The notes beneath the pieces are model-generated. The model did not search any database. It worked only from the letters and a program-made list of their open reading frames with translations, and was not told where the DNA came from. Of a stretch of DNA of 24,407 nucleotides, positions 13,900 to 20,154 are shown in pieces. A program made the position numbers and the translations under genes. The DNA is from an uncultured Lachnospiraceae bacterium (lineage in GTDB: Bacteria > Bacillota > Clostridia > Lachnospirales > Lachnospiraceae). Position 1 is the first letter of the stretch. Every line of letters starts with the position of its first letter. Location: positions 1 through 24,407 of the forward strand of contig CAJTXP010000056.1 of assembly GCA_910583615.1 (NCBI GenBank), written 5' to 3'.

Positions 13900-13950
13900 T
13901 TATCCACCGAAATGTGTATAACTTGTGGATAAATCATCCATATATCCACG
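13900..13950. promoter_or_regulatory. DnaA-box cluster upstream of dnaA
   Basis: The boxes are TTATCCACC (13900-13908, plus), TTATACACA (13913-13921, minus), a perfect TTATCCACA (13924-13932, minus) and ATATCCACG (13942-13950, plus, two mismatches). Four boxes in 51 bp, in both orientations, next to dnaA identify the upstream part of oriC. They end about 30 bp before the -35 of the dnaA promoter, so DnaA binding there could autoregulate. Confidence 0.85.
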
Positions 13951-13978
13951 CTCTTTTCACGGACAAATCAGATAATTG

Positions 13979-14007
13979 TTGATATCTTTGAAAATTTATT
14001 GTATTAT
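13979..14007 (+). promoter_or_regulatory. Predicted sigma-A promoter of dnaA
   Basis: TTGATA (13979-13984) and TATTAT (14002-14007) lie 17 bp apart and about 45 bp upstream of the dnaA start. It is the best promoter match in the gap on this strand. Confidence 0.7.
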
Positions 14008-14053
14008 GTAATTTGAGAGATTAGCATTACAATACAATTCAGGAGATAAGGAT

Positions 14054-15433
14054 ATGGATACACAACTGGAACTGTTAAGTGAAAAATGGAAAGATATTCT
14101 ACAGACCATCCGTCAGGACAACGGACTCTCAGATGTCGCTTTTAAAACATGGCTTTTACCTTTAAAAATCTTTCGGATTGAAAATAATACTGTAAAAATA
14201 ACAGCTCCATTTGAACAGGCCGTTACATATATAGAAAATAAATATAAAACATTTCTCTATGTTGCAGTGGCCGAAGCCATGGGTACAGAATATGAGATAA
14301 AGATCATAACCGAAGAAGAGGCTGAAAAAGAAAAACCCCTGATTCCTCAACCCGGAAAAAATCCATCTCCTGCTTCTGAAACCGGTAAAACCAAGCATAC
14401 CAATCTGAATCCAAAATACACATTTGAAACATTTGTCATCGGAAGCAACAACCGATTCGCCCATGCTGCTTCCGTAGCAGTAGCGGAATCTCCTGGAAAA
14501 GAATACAATCCTCTCTTCCTGTACGGAGGCGTGGGACTGGGCAAAACTCATCTGATGCATTCCGTTGCCCATTATATTCTTCAGAGAGACGCTTCCAAAA
14601 AAGTACTGTATGTCACTTCGGAAGTGTTTACCAATGAACTGATCGATTCAATCCGTAACGGCAATAACACCAGTATGACCAAATTTCGGGAAAAATATCG
14701 GAATATCGATGTCCTCCTGATTGATGATATTCAGTTTATTATAGGAAAGGAAAGTACACAGGAAGAATTTTTCCATACATTTAATGCACTTCACGGTGCC
14801 AATAAACAGATCATTGTCTCCAGTGACCGACCGCCGAAGGATCTGGAAACACTGGAAGCAAGACTGCAGTCCCGATTTGAATGGGGCCTGATTGCTGATA
14901 TCTCTTCACCTGACTATGAAACCAGAATGGCTATTCTCAGAAAAAAGGAAGAAATTGACGGATATAACATTGATGATGAAGTGATCCGTTACATTGCCAC
15001 AAATATCAAATCCAATATCCGGGAGCTGGAAGGAGCCCTGAACAAACTGGTTGCGCTTTCCAACCTCGAAAAAAGAGAAATCAATATCTCCATGGCAGAG
15101 GAAGTATTAAAAGACATCATCTCTCCCAACAACAAAAGAGAAGTAACTCCTCAGGTTATCCTTGACGTAGTAGCGGATCATTTCGGCGTCTCTTCAGCAG
15201 ATATTGTAGGAGGAAAGAGAAATTCGGAGATTGTCACACCCAGACAGATTGTCATGTATCTGTGTCGGGAGATTACTGACACCTCCTATAAAAATATTGG
15301 CATCCTTCTTGGAAATCGGGATCATTCCACCGTCATCAGCGGAGATAACAAGATTCGCGAAAAACTGAAAAAAGATGATGGAAAGCTGAAAAACAACATC
15401 GATATCATTCGTAAGAAACTGAGTACCGGTTAA
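14054..15433 (+). CDS. dnaA: Chromosomal replication initiator DnaA
   Basis: DnaA is an AAA+ ATPase that binds DnaA boxes and melts the origin. Domain I (about 1-80) starts with LSEKWKDILQTIRQ, and a short linker follows. The AAA+ domain has Walker A GGVGLGKTH (158-166), Walker B LLIDDIQF (221-228) and a sensor region with SSDRPP. Domain IV ends with the DNA-binding helix-turn-helix (PRQIVMYLCREITD ... GNRDHSTVISG). Length 459 is normal. The DnaA-signature residues GNRDHSTV replace the common GGRDHTTV with conservative changes. The ATG has AGGAGA about 8 nt upstream. It is the first gene of the rightward arm. Confidence 0.99.
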   Translation: MDTQLELLSEKWKDILQTIRQDNGLSDVAFKTWLLPLKIFRIENNTVKITAPFEQAVTYIENKYKTFLYVAVAEAMGTEYEIKIITEEEAEKEKPLIPQPGKNPSPASETGKTKHTNLNPKYTFETFVIGSNNRFAHAASVAVAESPGKEYNPLFLYGGVGLGKTHLMHSVAHYILQRDASKKVLYVTSEVFTNELIDSIRNGNNTSMTKFREKYRNIDVLLIDDIQFIIGKESTQEEFFHTFNALHGANKQIIVSSDRPPKDLETLEARLQSRFEWGLIADISSPDYETRMAILRKKEEIDGYNIDDEVIRYIATNIKSNIRELEGALNKLVALSNLEKREINISMAEEVLKDIISPNNKREVTPQVILDVVADHFGVSSADIVGGKRNSEIVTPRQIVMYLCREITDTSYKNIGILLGNRDHSTVISGDNKIREKLKKDDGKLKNNIDIIRKKLSTG

Positions 15434-15737
15434 ATATTCCTGTACAGGCCCTATACAATAGGAAGAAACTCCTTCCTGTTTAATCACATTTTCATGTGAT
15501 TTGTATGTGAACAGACGGTAGATAATATGTGGAAAAGTTTAAAACTTTTTCGAAGGTGTTTATAACTGTTCATAACCAGGCAGCCTGTCCCTGAGATTTC
15601 CACATACTTTTCTTTTTGTTTTTTCCTTTATTTTCAAGGGGGTTCAGGCTTATTCACAAATCCACATCCCCTACTGCTATTAAGACGAATTTATACCATG
15701 ATATACATGAATGAACACACCGAAAGGAGTTATTCAC
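15434..15737. other. dnaA-dnaN intergenic region, second part of oriC
   Basis: This 304-bp gap has no gene. It starts with small hairpins after dnaA (AGGAAG/CTTCCT at 15460-15477 and AATCACA/TGTGATT at 15482-15501) that may end or slow transcription. It then carries scattered DnaA boxes and a T-rich tract (15609-15636). In Bacillus-type bipartite origins the unwinding element lies in this gap, and the base-skew change seen here agrees. The exact melting site cannot be fixed by eye. Confidence 0.75.
15482..15501 (+). terminator. Possible weak terminator after dnaA
   Basis: AATCACA (15482-15488) and TGTGATT (15495-15501) form a perfect 7-bp stem over a 6-nt loop, and another 6-bp hairpin lies just upstream. 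No good T-run follows, so termination would be weak. An origin-structure role is equally possible. Confidence 0.35.
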
Positions 15738-15738
15738 A
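15528..15738. promoter_or_regulatory. DnaA-box cluster upstream of dnaN
   Basis: One-mismatch boxes are TTTTCCACA (15528-15536, minus), TTATTCACA (15650-15658, plus) and TTATTCACA (15730-15738, plus). Two-mismatch candidates are ATTTCCACA (15596-15604) and AAATCCACA (15658-15666). The last one-mismatch box ends on the first base of the dnaN start codon and overlaps the space between its ribosome binding site and ATG. The cluster marks the downstream half of oriC. Confidence 0.65.
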
Positions 15739-16850
15739 TGAAACTGATCTGTTCAAAATCTAATCTTCAAAAAGGAGTTAATATCGTATCGAAAGCAGTT
15801 CCTTCCAAAACAACCATGTCTATTCTGGAATGCATTTTGATCGATGCATCTGCCAATGAAATCAAACTTACTGCCAATGACATGGAATTGGGTATTGAAA
15901 CAAAAATAGAAGGGGATATTCTTCAGAAAGGAATTATTGCCATTGATGCCAAAGTATTTTCTGAAATTGTCCGGAAGCTTCCAGATAATGACGTTACAAT
16001 AGAAAGTGACAGTAATTATCAGATATCTATTACCTGTGAAAAAGCCCACTTTCACATATCAGGAAAATCAGGGGAAGACTTTTCCTATCTTCCTTACATA
16101 GAAAAAACAGATTTTATCTGCCTTTCTCAATACACACTGAAAGAAGTAATCCGACAAACGATTTTCTCTATTGCCGATAATGACAACAATAAACTGATGA
16201 CAGGAGAATTATTCGAAGTTCATGATAATGAATTCAAAGTGGTTTCTCTGGATGGTCACAGGATTTCAATCAGAAAGATTGAATTAAAAGATTCTTACTC
16301 GGATAAAAAGGTAGTAGTACCTGGTAAATCTCTTCAGGAGATCAGTAAGATTCTGTCAGGAGAAACAGAGGATGAAGTCCATATTTTCTTTACCAGTAAT
16401 CATATTGTATTTGAATTTGATACAACAACGGTAGTTTCCAGACTGATCGAAGGAGAATACTTTAAAATTAATCAGATGCTTTCCAGTGATTATGAGACAA
16501 AATTTGTCATCAATAAGAAAGAACTGTTAAGTTGTATTGATCGTGCCACGCTTCTGGTAAAAGAGGGAGACAAAAAACCAATCATATTTACGATCACAGA
16601 TGGAAATATGGAGATCAGAATTAATTCTCAGCTTGGTTCCATGAAGGAAGAAATCGATATTGAAAAAGAAGGAAAAGATATTATGATCGGATTTAATCCG
16701 AGGTTTTTGATTGATGCACTCCGCGTCATAGATGATGAGAATGTGACAGTGTATATGGTAAATCCCAAAGCTCCGTGTTTTATCAGAGACGAAGAACAAA
16801 AGTTTATTTATTTGATTCTGCCGGTAAATTTTAATTCTGCAGTTGGTTAA
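15738..16850 (+). CDS. dnaN: DNA polymerase III sliding clamp (beta subunit)
   Basis: DnaN is the ring-shaped processivity clamp of the replicative polymerase and a hub for repair and DnaA regulation. It has three repeated clamp domains and begins MKLICSKSNLQKGVNIVSKAV with the family's usual first-domain pattern. It ends FIYLILPVNF, the usual C-terminal strand (canonical LIMPMR-like). I chose ATG 15738 (370 residues, normal), with AAAGGAG 8 nt upstream. An in-frame ATG at 15711 would add nine residues (MNTPKGVIH) that include the ribosome binding site region and are unlikely to be translated. The S4-domain gene follows 14 bp later. Confidence 0.98.
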   Translation: MKLICSKSNLQKGVNIVSKAVPSKTTMSILECILIDASANEIKLTANDMELGIETKIEGDILQKGIIAIDAKVFSEIVRKLPDNDVTIESDSNYQISITCEKAHFHISGKSGEDFSYLPYIEKTDFICLSQYTLKEVIRQTIFSIADNDNNKLMTGELFEVHDNEFKVVSLDGHRISIRKIELKDSYSDKKVVVPGKSLQEISKILSGETEDEVHIFFTSNHIVFEFDTTTVVSRLIEGEYFKINQMLSSDYETKFVINKKELLSCIDRATLLVKEGDKKPIIFTITDGNMEIRINSQLGSMKEEIDIEKEGKDIMIGFNPRFLIDALRVIDDENVTVYMVNPKAPCFIRDEEQKFIYLILPVNFNSAVG

Positions 16851-16864
16851 TAAGGAAATATATT

Positions 16865-17074
16865 ATGTTGACGATACGATTGAAAGATGATTATATAAAG
16901 CTTGGCCAGGCATTAAAGGCAGCGGGTGTGGCAGGTTCCGGAGTCGATGCAAAGCATATGATTCAGGAAGGGCTTGTACAGGTAAATGGTGAAACAGAAT
17001 ATCAGAGAGGAAAGAAGCTTTATGACAAAGATCTGATTGTATATGACGGCGAAACAATTCAGGTCATAAAGTAA
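16865..17074 (+). CDS. yaaA: S4-domain RNA-binding protein (YaaA/RlbA type)
   Basis: A 69-residue protein made almost wholly of one S4 RNA-binding fold: IKLGQALKAAGVAGSGVDAK, then MIQEGLVQVNGETEYQRGKK with the typical VNGE turn, and a final VYDGETIQV strand. Small S4 proteins between dnaN and recF are standard in Firmicutes; the Bacillus homologue is YaaA (RlbA), implicated in ribosome assembly. The ATG follows an AAGGAAA, a modest ribosome binding site. Its spacing from dnaN (14 bp) and recF (16 bp) indicates one operon. Confidence 0.93.
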   Translation: MLTIRLKDDYIKLGQALKAAGVAGSGVDAKHMIQEGLVQVNGETEYQRGKKLYDKDLIVYDGETIQVIK

Positions 17075-17090
17075 TGATTTGGTGTGGCTT

Positions 17091-18176
17091 ATGATCATAA
17101 AATCCATGAGTCTTCAGAATTATCGGAATTATAAGACCCTTTGTCTTGATTTTGATCCGAATACCAATATATTTTATGGTGATAACGCACAGGGTAAGAC
17201 AAATATTCTTGAAGCAGTCTATGTAAGCGGAACAACGAAATCACACAGAAGCTCTAAGGACCGGGAAATGATCTGTTTTACGGAAGAAGAGGCACATATC
17301 TGTACTTTGATGGAAAAAAGGGGAATCGAACATAAGATTGATATGCATCTTCGGAAGAACAGATCAAAGGGAATTGCCATAGATGGAATTCCCATAAAAA
17401 AGGCCAGTGAGCTGTTTGGTATGATTCATTTTGTATTTTTTTCTCCTGAAGATTTAAGCATGATCAAAAACGGACCGTCTGAAAGAAGGCGGTTCCTGGA
17501 TATGGAATTATGTCAACTGGATAAAATCTATCTGCATCATCTGTCCAATTATAATAAGATTATACTTCAGCGCAACAGACTTTTAAAAGAAATTTTGTTC
17601 CGTTCTGATTACAGAGAAGTGCTGGATGTATTCAACATGCAGCTCGTGCAGTATGGAGTGCAGGTAATCCAGAGAAGAAGGCGTTTTACAAAAGAACTGA
17701 ACCAGATGATCGGGCAGATTCATAATCATCTTACCGGGGGACGGGAACAGTTGACGTTGGGGTATGATTCAAATGCGGATGAGTATTCTTTTGAAACCAT
17801 GCTGAAAGAAAATCTGGAAAGAGATCTGAAACAGAAAACGACAACGACAGGACCGCACAGGGATGATCTGTCATTTATAGTAAATGGAATTGATATTCGT
17901 AAATTTGGTTCCCAGGGACAGCAGAGGACGGCAGCGCTTTCATTGAAGCTGTCTGAAATCGAACTGGTAAAAAAGGTTACAGGCGATACTCCTGTTCTTT
18001 TACTGGACGATGTTTTGTCTGAACTGGACAGTAACAGGCAAAACTATTTATTAAACAGCATTCAGAACATACAGACCATGATTACCTGTACTGGACTGGA
18101 TGAATTGATAAATAACCGGTTTTCAATCAATAAGATCTACCGGGTATTGGATGGAAAAGTAATTGTAGAAAATTGA
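17091..18176 (+). CDS. recF: DNA replication and repair protein RecF
   Basis: RecF is an SMC-like ATPase that, with RecO and RecR, loads RecA at single-strand gaps. Walker A is GDNAQGKTN (residues 30-38), the ABC signature is SQGQQRTAALSLKLSE, and Walker B with the D-loop is VLLLDDVLSELD (Asp306-Asp307). I chose the ATG at 17091, which gives MIIKSMSLQNYRNYKT, the normal RecF opening, and 361 residues. TTG and GTG codons up to 12 nt upstream are in frame, and only a weak GGTGTGG precedes the ATG, so the exact start is less certain than the gene. gyrB follows after 28 bp. Confidence 0.97.
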   Translation: MIIKSMSLQNYRNYKTLCLDFDPNTNIFYGDNAQGKTNILEAVYVSGTTKSHRSSKDREMICFTEEEAHICTLMEKRGIEHKIDMHLRKNRSKGIAIDGIPIKKASELFGMIHFVFFSPEDLSMIKNGPSERRRFLDMELCQLDKIYLHHLSNYNKIILQRNRLLKEILFRSDYREVLDVFNMQLVQYGVQVIQRRRRFTKELNQMIGQIHNHLTGGREQLTLGYDSNADEYSFETMLKENLERDLKQKTTTTGPHRDDLSFIVNGIDIRKFGSQGQQRTAALSLKLSEIELVKKVTGDTPVLLLDDVLSELDSNRQNYLLNSIQNIQTMITCTGLDELINNRFSINKIYRVLDGKVIVEN

Positions 18177-18204
18177 TGGTTATGGATAAACAGGAGGCAG
18201 ATGA

Positions 18205-20130
18205 ATGGGTATGGAAAATGTAGAATATGGTGCGGACCAGATTCAGATCCTGGAAGGACTTGAGGCAGTCAGAAAAAGGCCCGGAATGTATATTGATGAT
18301 ATATCTTTCAGAGGACTTCACCATCTGGTATATGAAATTGTAGATAATTCCATTGATGAAGCGCTTGCCGGATACTGCAGTCATATTCAGGTAACGATTC
18401 ACAACGATAATTCGATTACTGTGCAGGATGACGGAAGAGGAATTCCTACAGGAATTAACCATAAAGCAGGAAAACCGGCGGTAGAGGTGGTATTTACCGT
18501 TCTTCATGCCGGAGGAAAATTCGGCGGCGGCGGATATAAGGTATCCGGCGGACTGCACGGTGTGGGTGCATCGGTGGTCAATGCGCTTTCTGAATGGCTG
18601 GAAGTAACGATCTGCAGCGAGGGAAAGCTGTACCGGCAGCGCTATGAGAGGGGAAAAGTATGTTATCCTCTGGAAGTGATCGGCACATGTAAGCCGAATC
18701 TTACCGGTACGACAGTCAGCTTTCTTCCGGATAAAGAAATGTTTGAAGTGACAGAATTTGATTTTAAGACGCTTCAGATCCGGCTTCGGGAGATGGCTTT
18801 TTTAACAAAAGGACTGAAAATTACGCTGACGGATGAAAGAGAAGATCCTGCCTATTCCAAAGTCTATCACTATGAGGGCGGAATTAAGGAATTTGTAAAG
18901 TACCTGAACAGAAGTACCACACCGATTTATGAGGATATTATCTACTGTGAAGGAATGAAAGACGGCGTTCAGGTGGAAGTGGCGTTTCAGCATAATGACT
19001 CTTATTCGGAAAACTGTTACAGCTTTGTTAATAACATCAATACTCACGAAGGCGGGACGCATCTGGCAGGTTTTAAGAGCGCGGTTACCAAAACCTTTAA
19101 TGACTATGCAAGAAAAAACAAGCTTCTGAAGGATACGGAGAGTAATCTGTCCGGCGAGGATATCAGGGAAGGACTGACGGCAATTATCAGCATTAAGATC
19201 AGCGAACCTCAGTTCGGCGGACAGACAAAGCACAGTCTTGGCAATACCGAGGCGAGAAGTGCAGTGGATGGTATTGTGTCAGAAAGACTGACCATCTATC
19301 TGGAACAGAATCCCCAGGTGGCAAAGCAGATTCTGGAGAAATCCATTCTTGCTCAGCGGGCCAGGGAAGCAGCGCGGAAAGCGAGAGAACTGACCAGGAG
19401 AAAATCCGCCCTGGATGGATTTGCATTTCCGGGAAAACTGGCGGACTGTTCAGATAAAGATCCGGTAAACTGTGAGATCTATCTGGTGGAGGGAGATTCT
19501 GCAGGCGGTTCTGCGAAGACAGCAAGGAACCGCATGACCCAGGCGATTCTGCCTCTGCGCGGCAAGATTCTCAATGTGGAAAAGGCAAGGCTGGACAGAA
19601 TCTATGGAAATGATGAAATTAAATCCATGATTTCCGCCTTTGGAACAGGAATTCACGAGGACTTTGATATTACGAAGCTTCGTTATCACAAGATTATTAT
19701 TATGGCAGATGCCGATGTGGATGGGGCTCATATCAGTACGCTTCTCCTGACATTTATGTATCGTTTTATGCCGGAGCTGATCAAACAGGGATATGTATAT
19801 CTGGCACAGCCTCCTCTTTTCAAGATTGAGAAGAATAAAAAAGTATGGTATGCATATTCAGAGGAAGAACTTGACAGGATTTTGACAGAGATCGGAAGAG
19901 AACAGAGCAATAAGATCCAGCGTTATAAAGGTCTGGGTGAGATGGATGCAGAACAGCTCTGGGAGACGACTATGGATCCTGAAAAACGGATCCTTTTGAG
20001 AGTTACCATGAATGAAGAGCAGTCTTCTGAAATTGATCTGACGTTTACTACCCTTATGGGTGATAAAGTGGAACCAAGAAAAGAGTTCATTGAAGCCAAT
20101 GCAAAATATGTGAAAAATCTGGACATTTAA
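18205..20130 (+). CDS. gyrB: DNA gyrase subunit B
   Basis: GyrB is the ATPase subunit of gyrase, which introduces negative supercoils. The GHKL ATP-binding domain comes first (YEIVDNSIDEA, DDGRGIPTG and GGLHGVGASVVNALS). The transducer follows, then the Toprim domain with EGDSAGGSA (from Glu429), PLRGKILNVEKA and the metal-binding DADVD (Asp502, 504, 506). The tail ends RKEFIEANAKYVKNLDI. At 641 residues it is full length. The ATG at 18205 has AGGAGG 7 nt upstream. gyrA follows after 24 bp in the same direction, the usual order, so both are probably co-transcribed with recF. Confidence 0.99.
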   Translation: MGMENVEYGADQIQILEGLEAVRKRPGMYIDDISFRGLHHLVYEIVDNSIDEALAGYCSHIQVTIHNDNSITVQDDGRGIPTGINHKAGKPAVEVVFTVLHAGGKFGGGGYKVSGGLHGVGASVVNALSEWLEVTICSEGKLYRQRYERGKVCYPLEVIGTCKPNLTGTTVSFLPDKEMFEVTEFDFKTLQIRLREMAFLTKGLKITLTDEREDPAYSKVYHYEGGIKEFVKYLNRSTTPIYEDIIYCEGMKDGVQVEVAFQHNDSYSENCYSFVNNINTHEGGTHLAGFKSAVTKTFNDYARKNKLLKDTESNLSGEDIREGLTAIISIKISEPQFGGQTKHSLGNTEARSAVDGIVSERLTIYLEQNPQVAKQILEKSILAQRAREAARKARELTRRKSALDGFAFPGKLADCSDKDPVNCEIYLVEGDSAGGSAKTARNRMTQAILPLRGKILNVEKARLDRIYGNDEIKSMISAFGTGIHEDFDITKLRYHKIIIMADADVDGAHISTLLLTFMYRFMPELIKQGYVYLAQPPLFKIEKNKKVWYAYSEEELDRILTEIGREQSNKIQRYKGLGEMDAEQLWETTMDPEKRILLRVTMNEEQSSEIDLTFTTLMGDKVEPRKEFIEANAKYVKNLDI

Positions 20131-20154
20131 GCAGATAACGAGGAATAAAAAAGT

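Larger units (their letters stand above)
13756..14053. other. rpmH-dnaA intergenic region, first part of oriC
   Basis: This 298-bp gap contains the divergent rpmH and dnaA promoters with a DnaA-box cluster between them and AT-rich DNA on the dnaA side. I see no gene in it. In Firmicutes with a bipartite origin this is the upstream sub-region, which DnaA binds both to help initiation and to repress its own gene. Confidence 0.85.

Noticed and set aside
15711..15737. Longer DnaN starting at 15711
   Set aside because: The extra nine codons contain the ribosome binding site of the proper start, and MKLICSK is the usual DnaN opening.
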